Assembly: GCF_001761485.1 (NCBI RefSeq)
Contig: NC_090774.1
Location: 62,001-126,000, forward strand
From: Yarrowia lipolytica
Taxonomy: Eukaryota; Ascomycota; Dipodascomycetes; Dipodascales
DNA length: 64,000 nucleotides
Direction of reading: 5' to 3'
The position numbers were made by a program, and so were the translations under genes. Below, one piece after another: positions 12,225 through 22,393 of the stretch. Numbering within the stretch: position 1 is the stretch's first letter; each line of letters opens with the position of its first letter. The notes under the pieces are model-generated. The model did no database searches. It saw only the letters and a list, made by a program, of their open reading frames with translations, and was not told where the DNA came from.

Positions 12225-12343
12225 GGTTACGGCCATATCCTGGTGAAAATACGGCTTCCCGTCCGATCAGCCATAGTCAAGCACCAGAGAGCCTAGTTAG
12301 TATTGTAGTGGGAGACCATACGAGAATCCTGGGTGCTGTAATC
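12225..12343 (+). rRNA. 5S ribosomal RNA, second cistron of a tRNA-5S unit
   Basis: The sequence opens GGTTACGGCC and closes GTAATC, whose ends pair. It contains the standard 5S segments CCCGTCCGATCA, CAAGCACCAGAG and GTAGTGGGAGACCATACG. Its length of 119 nt is normal. Only four bases separate it from tRNA-Glu, so its transcription probably starts from the tRNA's internal A and B boxes. Yarrowia lipolytica is known to carry dispersed 5S genes, many of them in such tRNA-5S pairs. Confidence 0.95.
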
Positions 12344-12348
12344 TTTTT
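12344..12348 (+). terminator. Polymerase III terminator after 5S rRNA
   Basis: A run of five T residues directly follows the 3' end of the 5S gene. No such run lies between the tRNA and the 5S, which supports one shared transcript. Confidence 0.85.
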
Positions 12349-12613
12349 GCACTCTGATACTAAGAGTCCCCCTAATTTATCCTTTGCTACTGATTGATTA
12401 CAGCATTCTCTTTTTGTTGCAAGTCGTTTTCCCCTCGTATGTACTGTACTGTACTTACAACCTCGGCGGTTAAGTGCAGCCCTCCCTGCTGATTTAGTGT
12501 TCACGTGACCTTCTTGGCAATCTATAGGAACTATCTTCAAGTCGGTCGCCACAGCAACCCTAATCCACCGACATCTCACCACAACAGGGCCTGACAGACC
12601 CATCACCACGACC

Positions 12614-13255
12614 ATGCAAGTATTCGAGTGGGCTTTCGGCAAGCGGCAAACGCCTCAGGAGAAGCTGCGCAAGCACCAGCGAGCTCTGGAGCGTACGCAG
12701 CGGGAGCTGGACCGTGAGCGAGTCAAGCTCGAGGGTCAGGAGAAGAAGCTGATTGCAGATATCAAAAAGTCGGCAAAGGCGGGCCAGACAGGCGCATGCA
12801 AGGTCATGGCCAAGGACCTGGTTCGAACGCGGTCGTACATCCAGAAATTCTACCAGATGAAGACTCAGCTGCAGGCGATTTCGCTGCGTATCCAGACGGT
12901 GCGGTCCAACGAGCAAATGATGCAGAGCATGAAGGGAGCTACTCGGCTACTGCAGGGAATGAACAAATCCATGAACCTGCCCCAGCTGACCCGTATCGCC
13001 ATGGAGTTTGAGCGGGAGAACGACATCATGGATCAGCGTCAGGAGATGATGGACGACTCCATCGACGACGCCATGGAGGACGACGAGGTTGAGAGTGAGG
13101 ACATTGTCAACCAGGTGCTGGACGAGATTGGAATCGATCTTGGCCAGAGCATGGGCGCCGTCCCCGATGGAATCCAGGGCCAGCAGGAGCGGGTTGCTGT
13201 TGCTGAGGGAGGAGATGACGATCTCGAGGCACGACTTGGTGCCCTGAGACGGTAA
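12614..13255 (+). CDS. VPS2: ESCRT-III subunit Vps2/Did4 (CHMP2)
   Basis: The 213-residue protein acts on endosomal membranes, where with Vps24 it caps Snf7 filaments and recruits the Vps4 ATPase for multivesicular body formation. It begins MQVFEWAFGK and matches the yeast family through RALERTQRELDRER, the basic helix 1-2 hairpin, and KDLVRTRSYIQKFYQMK. The middle is acidic (DDSIDDAMEDDEVESED). The C-terminus DDDLEARLGALRR (201-213) is a clear MIT-interacting motif for Vps4. Length is close to the yeast protein, and the gene has no intron. It is convergent with MET14, with about 230 bases between them. Confidence 0.95.
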   Translation: MQVFEWAFGKRQTPQEKLRKHQRALERTQRELDRERVKLEGQEKKLIADIKKSAKAGQTGACKVMAKDLVRTRSYIQKFYQMKTQLQAISLRIQTVRSNEQMMQSMKGATRLLQGMNKSMNLPQLTRIAMEFERENDIMDQRQEMMDDSIDDAMEDDEVESEDIVNQVLDEIGIDLGQSMGAVPDGIQGQQERVAVAEGGDDDLEARLGALRR

Positions 13256-13485
13256 TCGGAGATGGCGACGCCAACAACGAGCGTGCAGGCGAGCGAACGA
13301 GCGTGCAGAATTACGGATTCTGTGTTCGCAACCCCTAACTAATATTCATATTCAATCTAGTGCATAAGCAGGAGTCGTGGTGGTGGTAGCTCTATCTATT
13401 AAAGTAGTTGCTGCTACGCGGCTGACCTGAGGGAAACCCTCTTGTATTATTTACTATACTTGAATGTATACCTTTTGTAGACCTC

Positions 13486-14082
13486 CTAAACGTACTTCTT
13501 GTCCTGCAGGTACTGGTAGATCTGCTTGACGGCGTCCTCAATGGAGGTCTCGTGGCTCTTGATGTGGATCTCGGGCTTCTCGGGAGCCTCGTAGGGAGCA
13601 GAGATTCCGGTGAACTCGGGGATAGTTCCAGCTCGAGCCTTCTTATACAGACCCTTGGGGTCTCGTTGCTCAGCAACCTCGATGGGGACATCAACGTAGA
13701 CCTCAACGAAGGGCAGGTTGGAGGCCTCGTGGAGCTCTCGTGCGCTCTGTCGGTCCTTCTTGTAAGGAGAGATGAAAGAAGTGAGAGTCACACAGGTGGA
13801 ATCGGTGAAGAGCTTGGCCACCTCGGAGATTCGTCGGATGTTTTCGTTTCGATCGGCCTCGGAGAAGCCCAGGTCCTTGTTGAGGCCGAATCGCACATTG
13901 TCTCCGTCCAGTCGGTAGGAGTTGATCTTGTTTTGGAGAAGGAACTGCTCGAGGGCAGTAGCAATTGTGGACTTGCCCGAGGCAGACAGGCCGGTGAACC
14001 ACAGGGTGACTCCCTTCTGTCCCACAAGCTTGGCTCGCTCATCGTGGGTAAGTCCCTCGTGCCAGGTGATGTTGGTAGCCAT
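13486..14082 (-). CDS. MET14: Adenylylsulfate (APS) kinase
   Basis: This enzyme phosphorylates adenosine 5'-phosphosulfate to PAPS in the cytosol, the second step of sulfate assimilation toward cysteine and methionine. The 198-residue protein has the Walker A loop GLSASGKS at residues 31-38, the [17 protein letters not shown] segment that binds APS, and [11 protein letters not shown] and EVYVDVP in the order expected of the single-domain kinase. It is full length and without an intron. A TCACGTG motif lies about 160 bases upstream of the start, matching the Cbf1 core that controls MET genes in Saccharomyces. A TG repeat lies in the leader. MET2, later in the pathway, is also in this window, but the two are unlinked in operation. 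Confidence 0.97.
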   Translation of the reverse strand: MATNITWHEGLTHDERAKLVGQKGVTLWFTGLSASGKSTIATALEQFLLQNKINSYRLDGDNVRFGLNKDLGFSEADRNENIRRISEVAKLFTDSTCVTLTSFISPYKKDRQSARELHEASNLPFVEVYVDVPIEVAEQRDPKGLYKKARAGTIPEFTGISAPYEAPEKPEIHIKSHETSIEDAVKQIYQYLQDKKYV

Positions 14083-14106
14083 TGTCTATTGTATTGTTGG
14101 TGTGTT

Positions 14107-14127
14107 TGTGTGTGTGTGTGTGTGTGT
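14107..14127. repeat. (TG)n microsatellite in the MET14 leader
   Basis: Ten uninterrupted TG units lie about 25-45 bases upstream of the MET14 start codon, read as CA repeats on the coding strand. Such a tract is likely to vary in length between strains. Confidence 0.9.
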
Positions 14128-14240
14128 TTTAGATCTCGATTGAGTTGTCACAGAATTAACAGTAGAAACTTGTCACTCTTTGGTCCAGGGTCGAATTAGT
14201 CAATCGTGGGCTGTGGCTGGCTTTAGAGTTGTTCACCATA

Positions 14241-14247
14241 TCACGTG
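14241..14247. promoter_or_regulatory. TCACGTG motif upstream of MET14 (Cbf1-type)
   Basis: TCACGTG lies about 160 bases before MET14. In Saccharomyces this core binds Cbf1 with Met4/Met28 at MET promoters. CACGTG is common in intergenic DNA of this window, so the role is an inference from position. Confidence 0.4.
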
Positions 14248-17200
14248 TCAGTTCTCAACCGCACTGATTCTGCAGTATTATGCGTCTGTCTGGGGTCCGA
14301 GTTAGACTGATTGTTTAGGGAGGCCCAGGAAATAATGCGGTGACCTGAAAATGGGGGAAAAATCAAAATAATATAGAATCACACAAAGCCAACCCAAAAT
14401 ACCCAGACCGAGGTTGGCCTCCTCTCTTAGTACAACGCTCTCACATGGTCATCCAGCATGATTTCCTGTTACTTAGAGTTAGCTATTCAGGCCAGTGGCT
14501 GGGGAGCTGTGGCTGGACTCGCCTGCTTGACACACAAAAGGTATATAAGTATCGTTCACCAGCTGAGTCAGTGACCGGGCTACAGTAAACCTGTGAGTTC
14601 ACCAGCGGAAAGCTTTTCCACAGTAGCCCACCGCTTCACAGGGCTAGAACGGCCCCCACGGAAATCATAATGAAGCTCCATCTACATGATTTCCGACATC
14701 GCATGCTAGGTCGGTATTTAACCACAAATTAGAGCACTAGAAATGCAAGATTGCACATGGTTGGTTCGTGTACGGCGTTCTTACAGGCTGCCGTTAAGCC
14801 ACTTCTTTTAGGGAGCCACCACTGTACATAAGAACCTATAGAGTTGAGCAGGATATGATGCTGTACCTGAAACCTGACAGCCCCTCAATGTACGAGTAGT
14901 GCGAGAAGGAACTTAGTAGACATCGAACCCCACTCGACCTCCCCCACTCGAACTACAGTAGAGACACCCATGTCTGAGTGTTAGTTTGCCAATTTACCAA
15001 AGTTGAGACATTTGAGCCCCACAAGCGCGCGCTAGAGCAGGTGGCCTTGCTGCAGACAAATTGAACGCTATCGTCGGTGGATTTGGAATGGCTGGAGTAT
15101 CGATCAGTACATAGACTAATAACGGTAAAGTGAATTGACATTATAACTGCAGAAACCCGTTGGGGTCGTATTTCACTATACGTTATCGTATATATTTTCC
15201 CGAGAGAGCCTCCATTTCTTCGGACTTGTACCTAAAAACCTCTCTTCTTGAGCAAACTCTCTTCTCCACTTTGAATTAATATGGAGATACTAACCTTCTG
15301 TGGATGATACGAAGACCTATCGGCAGCATAATTGAATGGGATCTATAGACATCATGGTTTGAAATTCCCAGACGGCACTCATTATTTGCCTTGGATACAG
15401 TTTCTTCTTCGCACATTCTTCTGAGTCAACTATCTATAACCTCGGTCGGCCTGGCTCCTACAAGCACCAAAATGTAACAGACTTCTGTTTCTAGAGTTAG
15501 CCTTAGTACAAGTCATCTGGCCAGCATACCAATGGGTAACTAGCTCTGAGCTCTCGTAGGTGCAGCCTGTCCTAATCTGGTTATGTCTGTGCAACAAACT
15601 TGAGTGTCATCGGACGAGCTCGCTAAACAAATTTAACCGCCATACCTCGCTTCTGCCGACTCGGTGGAGATTTCTGCCAGAGCTTCCAGGACAAGCTTGT
15701 GCTGTGGGAGGCTGTTCGGAGATACTTGTAAGAGGTTGGTTTCTCCGTTACGTCCGAAGGACGTCCGAGAATTACGAATCTGATTAGCCTACCAGGCTAT
15801 CTTCGTCTTTACAGTCCCAGGCTACAGTGCCATCGCAGAGTCTACTGTAGGCTGGTCAGCAGGGTCGCAGAACAAGAAATGTATATGCATACCACAGGTG
15901 GGAAAGAAAAGAGAAACAGTTTCAGCTTAATGACATGAATCACGTCTCGGAGAATGTAGATACGCGATGCTGCGTCTTTACTCAAGGGTGGGCTCACATC
16001 TAATTAATGCAGGCGGTCTCTTGACATGCTTCTACAGTAAATCTCGAGGCAAGTGATATCCACAGAGTTTACAAGAAGTTACAATGATGTTTCAATAGTT
16101 GTTCCAATAGAGAGGGAACTCTTCGTATGCGAAACTGGCAGGGAAATTGCGCTCCCGACTTTCTTACAATGAAAACAAATCCTTATAGTCTTCTGAAATC
16201 TTCAAAGAGCTGTGCATCAACCCCAAAGAACGTGACTCGATGAGATGCACAGTTAAGGATCATTCCAAAGAGGCATCATGTTAATGAGACTTGTAGATTG
16301 AGAGAAAGAGATACGTGATGGCAAGCAAGAAGGTCAAGGGCAAGAAGGCCAGAGACACAGTGAGTCAGGACGTGCCCAGCTGAATGTTCAGACTCTGCTG
16401 TTGGCTGCTAGTACAGTAGAGAAGCTACAATACACTTGTGAAAATGTCGAGCTTATCAACTTCACCGCTGATGAGAGTACATACAGTAATGAGGTGAGAG
16501 TATAGAAACTAATGTGGGTGTGTGGTGTCTATAAGAAAGGAAGACTATGAACGGAAAAACGCTATCGAGCGTATGGGCCGGTAATATAATACGAACTTGA
16601 AGACACTGAATAGTTATGCAGTCCCCTGGGCTACAATTTTGCTTCGATCCACCTCGTAGAGGTGTAGTTAACTGTAGCCATATCAACATCCATACTTCAA
16701 TATGTAGTCCACTTTTTCCCACGATGTTACACAAGACCAACCCCGAACAAACAAGATAAGTAATAATGGAGTCTCTTCCCTTCTTTCTCTCTTCTTCTTC
16801 ATCAGCTCTCATCACAGCACACAAGCACAACAGACGCACAACGGACGCACAACAGACGCTGACGCAACAGACATCCACACACTGATACCCTTCCTTAATG
16901 ATACCCGTTACTAACACAGCCCGTATTATTGTTGTCTTGTGTTCTCTGTTTCACCACTTGGCGCCTGTGTCCGTGTCTTTGTGTTCAGAGAGCTGCTTAC
17001 AGAGAGTATTCCTTTGATTTTGCTGGAGGTTGGCTTTGGAGTATGGGATGGAATCACACAACAGCTACCGGTGTCGTGCTGTCGCTGTCGTGCCATTCTC
17101 TGCTGGTCAAATGAGTGCTATTCTACACGGATCTTCTGTTAGAACTTGCTTTACAGACACTGTAGGAGCCGGAAGCTCTTGAACGCATCTTATGGTTACC

Positions 17201-18316
17201 TTACATTACCACGAAAACCTCCAGCTGGCTGTTTTCCCTACTTACACAGATCTCAGACACCTAACAGCTGCGTCTCTTCCTCTTCTTGTGAGTATTTGCT
17301 CGAGACGAGTTCTTGTCAAACTCTCTATATCTTTCTTACCCAAGTAATCTCTTCAGACGTGTCTGTCTTCGTCTCTTTTTCATCCAGACTGTTCCTGTCT
17401 GGTCTGACTACCCTAACTAACACATGACCCCCGGCATCTCCGACAACCTCCGAGGCATACACCTTTTTGGACTTTATCACTTCGGTGTAAACGTCTTGAG
17501 CGCCCCAATACCCCCTTTTGTGGGTCTTCAATATGGTCGATACCCATTTATCGTACATACTGATGTACCAATACTCTCTCTTACATTCATATAGGTACAT
17601 ATGTTTTAACCTGTTCTCAATGAAATAGCGCCGAGAATGTAACAAGACAAGGCTTGGGACCTGTAAAATTATTTATTTTCGTCAACCAGTATTCATTTTG
17701 CCAACGATTCGAGGCTATTGTGCTGGTGTGTACAGAGAGGACCCTGTGCTGAGCAACCACTAACGTCAAAAAAAACCAGCATACAAAGATCTTGAGAAGT
17801 AAAAGATGTACTGTACATTGTATCTATTAAGAAGGAGAGGCACGAAATAAAAGTATCGAGAGCAATAGAGCGTTTGTTCTCGTTCTGCACAAGTGATATT
17901 CTCAACCAGAACCCTCCAATGGGCGACCTTACTATAGAGAAGTGAAATTCTTTAGAAATCTATTTAGCCAATGTGATTTACGTATAAAAACCTGTTCTCC
18001 ACTCGATAAACTCATTTCTGAACAAGATAAAGACGATTCAATTCATTACCTGAGAATGAGAGTTCCGAAGAGTAGAAACCAACATCATATACAGTATACT
18101 ATAAAATTAACTACTTAGTTGCACTAAACAAGGAGAATATAACACCAAAACAAACATGTAACAGCCATAGATTCCTTATTTCGTCGCCCGTCTTTGTATT
18201 TTAAGGATCCATTACATATAACCGGTTTTTTATTATTCTAAAGCCGTTTTTTCGATTTTTTTTCTTGCCGGGATCAAAAGTCATTTTTCAGATATTAGAC
18301 CCCAACATTTCCATAA
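14248..18316. other. Gene-poor region before the LTR insertions
   Basis: Roughly 4 kb with no recognisable coding gene or structured RNA. It is more AT-rich than the gene blocks. The longest frames (151 codons at 16462-16917) are low in complexity and gene-unlike. Several TATA-like runs occur, but no gene follows them. The proximal part is the MET14 promoter. Confidence 0.5.
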
Positions 18317-18321
18317 ATTTT

Positions 18322-18658
18322 TGTAACGATTCAGAAGCTAGTCATAAGGTGTTATGATTAGTCATGTGCTTTGGCACGTGACTGGACGATGATGACGTCC
18401 TCCGGACGTCATGAGTGTGTCATTATGGATGAATACTTGGTATCGCGTGGCTAGGTCACGTGGATAGTGACGTGCTTTACAGAGTTAGGGTTGAGATGCC
18501 TGTATATATAGCCACCACTCACAAGTATGTAAGTAAAGTTATGTTTATACGACTTCCGGAGCTCGTACTATTGGTGTACTGTTCTGTAGAGTAGGACGAG
18601 CGGTTCCCGCTCGTACCTAGGGATATCTTGAGGATTGACCCATCACCGATCCGTTACA
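18322..18658. mobile_element. Solo LTR (337 bp), family not identified
   Basis: The element begins TGTAACGAT and ends ATCCGTTACA, an inverted terminal pair with TG...CA ends. It is flanked by identical 5-bp copies ATTTT (18317-18321 and 18659-18663), a clean target-site duplication. A TATA-like run (TGTATATATAG) near 18501 fits an LTR promoter. There is no internal coding region, so it is a solo LTR, probably left by LTR recombination. It inserted at the left edge of the neighbouring 458-bp element. The intact ends and duplication suggest a fairly young insertion. Several short perfect hairpins occur inside. It is shorter than the 714-bp LTR I remember for Ylt1. Confidence 0.8.
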
Positions 18659-18662
18659 ATTT

Positions 18663-19120
18663 TGTTAGAACACAGGCCCGGACTTCGGTTGGTTTGACTG
18701 GTAATACTGGCGACTTGCCTATGGCAAGTCGTTGAGCAAATACTCGTGTTGAAAGGGTCAATAATCGATATCCTAAATACATGGGAAATGAGAGCTATAT
18801 ATAATAATGACAACGGACCAACTGACGGATCTGTAACTCAACGGTCGAGTCCTGAAGGACTCGACAGACCCCTACGATAGTGGGTCTTTGACCAGAACGG
18901 GAACTACAAGGACCCACTCTTGAGAGTTGACAGGTAGACGTCACCGCTTCTGGACGTCCGCAGTCGCGATCATCGCGACGTCCGGACGTCTACCGACAGA
19001 CGGTGACCGAGAGGTGCAGGACTGACAGTTGACGCGGGAGACAGCAACTGAGCACCGACGACGGTCGATGGTCCTTGTGCCATAGGCACAAGAACCACTA
19101 AAGAAGATCGTTTCCTAGCA
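18663..19120. mobile_element. LTR-like element (458 bp), hairpin-rich, next to tRNA-Val
   Basis: The element begins TGTTAG and ends CTAGCA. The right flank AATTT (19121-19125) matches the AATTT that stood at its left edge before the 337-bp LTR was inserted there (18316-18320). It ends 13 bases before tRNA-Val, a position typical of retrotransposons that target polymerase III genes. A TATA-like run is near 18795. It contains an unusual series of perfect hairpins with 3-4 base loops. No coding capacity is seen, so it is a solo LTR or a small nonautonomous element. By nesting it is older than its neighbour. Confidence 0.65.
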
Positions 19121-19133
19121 AATTTTATTAACA

Positions 19134-19206
19134 GGTCGTGTGGTGTAATGGTTATCACGTCCCGCTCACACCGGGGAGGCTCCGAGTTCGATCCTCGGCA
19201 TGATCA
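19134..19206 (+). tRNA. tRNA-Val (anticodon CAC)
   Basis: The acceptor GGTCGTG pairs with CATGATC (two G-T pairs) and the discriminator is A. The anticodon stem TCCCG/CGGGG holds the loop CTCACAC with anticodon CAC. The T arm is CCGAG TTCGATC CTCGG. Length is 73 nt without an intron. Mobile-element insertions sit just upstream. Confidence 0.93.
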
Positions 19207-19217
19207 TTTTTCTTTTT
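19207..19217 (+). terminator. Polymerase III terminator after tRNA-Val
   Basis: Two runs of five T residues separated by one C follow the tRNA directly. Confidence 0.85.
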
Positions 19218-20475
19218 CTCGTTATTTCGTTCACTTGTTCCTCCCAATGAGAGGTCATCGAATCGACAAGGAACGCAATAAGCTCAAGCTCTACATCGTG
19301 TTAAAATCTGAGCTTCTCACATGTTACAATGGAATATCCCTCCACCAGCCGCATACGCAGGTAGTGATGCTACTACTTCTGATTACGTCACCTGTAGCAG
19401 TGTCGATAATGCATTAGTGTGCAAAAAATGAGAAAAATAAGCACGCTATCTTGCAACCGGTACGCTAGTGTGTGTAGAAGGTCGCTGGTTACCTGCGCTA
19501 AGAGAGCGGTGAAGTTTTTTCCCAAATATTTTGCCAAGACGCTTATTTGACCGTGTAAAATTCTAAAGGGCTCATCACTTGAAAATTTGCGCCTTTGGCA
19601 CCATTTTTTTGTGCAGTGCAGACAACCCGCCGCACTCCCACTGGTTTACTTGTACTCTTGAAAATAAGCACGAAAATTAGCGTCGTCAGGCCAGCAAGGG
19701 AACCAGGCTATGGTGTGATACAGGTACAGGACCTACGGTAATAGCTGTTGCCTGACCGTTAGCTGCCTCGTAGTTTAAGTCTTAATACTGTAGTTAGGTG
19801 GGGCCATCTATTACTCGTACTTGTAGGGCCCGTGAAACCGTCTCTTTTGTGTGTAGCCGCTTGCTTTATATGTTCGTCCCTGGCCTATGGCAAGGCTTCC
19901 TTTAGGTCCCCTGTCTTTCTCAACCTGCCACTCTTCCAATATCGTTGAAGGTGACGACGGTGTTCATGCAAGTACGCATGTCAAAATTTTAAGTGACGTC
20001 GAGACTGGCAAGAAGAGGGACGGCTGACAGGAACAGAAAACACGCTGGAAAAAAGCTGAGTTGATTGAATTACTCTTCTGAGTCTAGCGATTAAAATGAA
20101 ATATATACCTCTCACAAAAACACCCCACAACGTCCTGAACCTTTCGTCATGGAATACGAGTTGCTCCCAATCCTGAGGACCATAACCTGAGTTGAGTTTA
20201 GTGTGCATGCAATCGTTTAGGGCGTAACTTCCAAGCTTAGAAAAAGGGAGCATGCACAGGGAATATATAGTATCGACTTTCGCAGTCTGACCTCCTCAAG
20301 CCCACTCCGACATACCCTTCCGTCTAGTAAGAACGGGAGACATATCCATTCAACGCTGGTCGACCCTAGTTTATCCTCGTTCCCCGAGTCTGGGAAATTC
20401 AGATCCAAAAAACCGCCTTAAGAGACACATCCTCAAAGACTACCGACTACTAATTACACGACAAAAATCCTCGAA
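19218..20475. other. Intergenic region upstream of the CorA-type gene
   Basis: No gene is seen in this 1.26 kb. A TATA-like run at 20264-20269 lies about 210 bases before the CorA-type start codon. TACTTGTA-type motifs occur near 19648 and 19817. Confidence 0.55.
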
Positions 20476-21858
20476 ATGACCGAAGTTTACGAGTATTCTC
20501 CCTCGGGCATGCGTGCCCGACGACCCTCTGTTGACGGAGCTTCTCAGCACTCCGATCAGGACGTCTGCTACCCCCACGATGACAACAAGGAGGGATTCGA
20601 AATCGACTTTACCGCTCTTGACGACTTCAACGGCGAGGACGACGTGCCCTGCGGAGTGGCCAACGCCGACATGGGCAGCCGAGTGGTCCGAGTTGCCCCT
20701 CAGGACCATTTTGCTTTCTTCTCTACCGAGTGCGAAGAGACTATTCGAGCCAACGAGTTCTCTGAAATCTTCAAGGACGGCTGCAAGGCCAAGGAGCTCT
20801 TTGACGCCCATAAGGGCACCTGGTGGCTTGACTGCTACGACCCCACCGATGCCGAGATGAAGCTGCTGGCCAAGGCCTTTGGTATCCATCCTCTGACCGT
20901 TGAAGACATCCAGCACCGAGAGGCCCGAGAGAAGGTTGAGATGTTCCGAAACTACTACTTTGTGGCGTTCCATGCCTACGAGCAAGACGTCGAGTCCGAC
21001 GACTTCATGGAGATGGTCCCTTTCTACCTTTGTGTGTTCCCCGAGGGAGTCATTTCCTTCCACTACTCGCCTGTTCCTCACTGTGCAACTGTTCGAAAGC
21101 GAATTCGACAGCTCAAGGACCACGTAACAGTGACGCCCGACTGGATCTGTTACGCTGTTATTGATGACATTACCGATTCTTTTGCTCCAGTCATCCGAGA
21201 GATTGAACAGGAGGGTGAGATTGTCGAGCAGACAGTCTTTGACGCTCGGGATGATGGCTTCAACGAAATGCTCCGACGAATCGGCAAGGCCCGAGCTAAG
21301 ACTCTTTCCATGATGCGGCTGCTTTCTGGAAAGGCCGACGTGGTGGGTATGTTCACCAAGCGAGTGTCTGAGGGACTGAGCGACCATGTGCCCAAGGGCC
21401 ACATTTCTCTCTACCTCGGAGATATCCAAGACCATATTGTGACCATGTATCAGTCTTTGATTGCCCACGAGAAGATTCTGTCGCGATCCCATCTCAACTA
21501 CCTGTCCCAGCTCCAGGTGCAGTCCATTGATGCCACCCATCGAGTTACTGATACTCTGGGAAAGATCACTGTCATCGGTACTATTCTGATTCCCATGAAC
21601 TTCGTCACTGGCCTGTTCGCCATGAACGTGCGAATCCCTGGAGAGTCTACCGATGAGAACCCCGGTAACTTCGGCTGGTTCTTTGGTATTCTCGGTGTGC
21701 TTCTGTGCATCATTGTCACCGCCACTCTAGTGGCCAAGTGGTACCTTGCCCACGTTGAGAAGAAAATCCGGGGCAACTTCCGAAACTCTGCTTCCGACAA
21801 TTCCATTCGGTCCATGCGATCCAAGCGATCCAAGCACACTATTAACACTATTGTTTAG
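20476..21858 (+). CDS. CorA/Alr/Mnr2-type divalent cation transporter with AMN in place of GMN
   Basis: The 460-residue protein has the CorA layout: a long cytosolic alpha/beta domain (residues about 70-280), a long stalk helix (about 290-365), and two membrane segments near 363-381 and 400-423. Fungal relatives Alr1 and Mnr2 move magnesium across the plasma membrane or the vacuole. VEDIQHREAREKVE and the LNYLSQLQVQS stalk are clear family signatures. The pore signature, almost always GMN after the first membrane segment, is AMN here (382-384), followed by VRIPG as in Alr/Mnr2 proteins. The fold is certain. Magnesium transport is uncertain because changing this glycine usually harms CorA function. 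A basic tail (MRSKRSKH) ends the protein. It is shorter than Alr1 and lacks the very long N-terminal extension. Confidence 0.85.
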   Translation: MTEVYEYSPSGMRARRPSVDGASQHSDQDVCYPHDDNKEGFEIDFTALDDFNGEDDVPCGVANADMGSRVVRVAPQDHFAFFSTECEETIRANEFSEIFKDGCKAKELFDAHKGTWWLDCYDPTDAEMKLLAKAFGIHPLTVEDIQHREAREKVEMFRNYYFVAFHAYEQDVESDDFMEMVPFYLCVFPEGVISFHYSPVPHCATVRKRIRQLKDHVTVTPDWICYAVIDDITDSFAPVIREIEQEGEIVEQTVFDARDDGFNEMLRRIGKARAKTLSMMRLLSGKADVVGMFTKRVSEGLSDHVPKGHISLYLGDIQDHIVTMYQSLIAHEKILSRSHLNYLSQLQVQSIDATHRVTDTLGKITVIGTILIPMNFVTGLFAMNVRIPGESTDENPGNFGWFFGILGVLLCIIVTATLVAKWYLAHVEKKIRGNFRNSASDNSIRSMRSKRSKHTINTIV

Positions 21859-22393
21859 ACACTGGAAGCGAATGACAAATTGTCACTTGCGGACAATAGA
21901 TTTTTGTATAAACTAAGAGATTTGGCACGTATTATTTTGTAGTACTTGTAGCCGTAGCAATTACTGATCCCATATGATATTGTCGAGGCGATGATTTCTA
22001 ATTGACCACTCACTTTCCCCATGCACCTTACATGCACTCACTCCCTGGTGGGGATAAGCTTGTGCTGCACAGCGCATTAGGGACGTGAGAAGTGTCACCA
22101 CCTTAACAAAAAGGTAAGGAAACAATCAGATACACAAAACCCCAACTTGATTTAGGTATCACATTATTCTTATGTTGCCAACTCCTATTATTACTGCACA
22201 CTACACATACGGACGACCGCCCCACCGTTAAACCCGACTATCCGACGGGCATCGAGGATTGATGATCAGTACAGCGCTACAGTGTCCACAGAGAATGCAC
22301 GTGATCCTTCGGTCAGGCACAATTGATCTTTTTCTTATCACATCATTTATTCAAGTCTAGCTTCGACAATCAACAATCGTCCTATTATATACA
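21859..22393. other. Convergent intergenic region
   Basis: This holds the 3' ends of the CorA-type gene and the repeat-protein gene. One TACTTGTA motif lies near 21942. No gene is seen. Confidence 0.6.

Noticed and set aside
18157-18658. A longer LTR starting at TGTAACAG (18157)
   Set aside because: The 5-bp flanks do not match at that start, whereas the start at 18322 gives a perfect duplication.
20440-21540. A 366-codon minus-strand open frame
   Set aside because: It is antisense to the CorA-type gene and is a codon-bias shadow.
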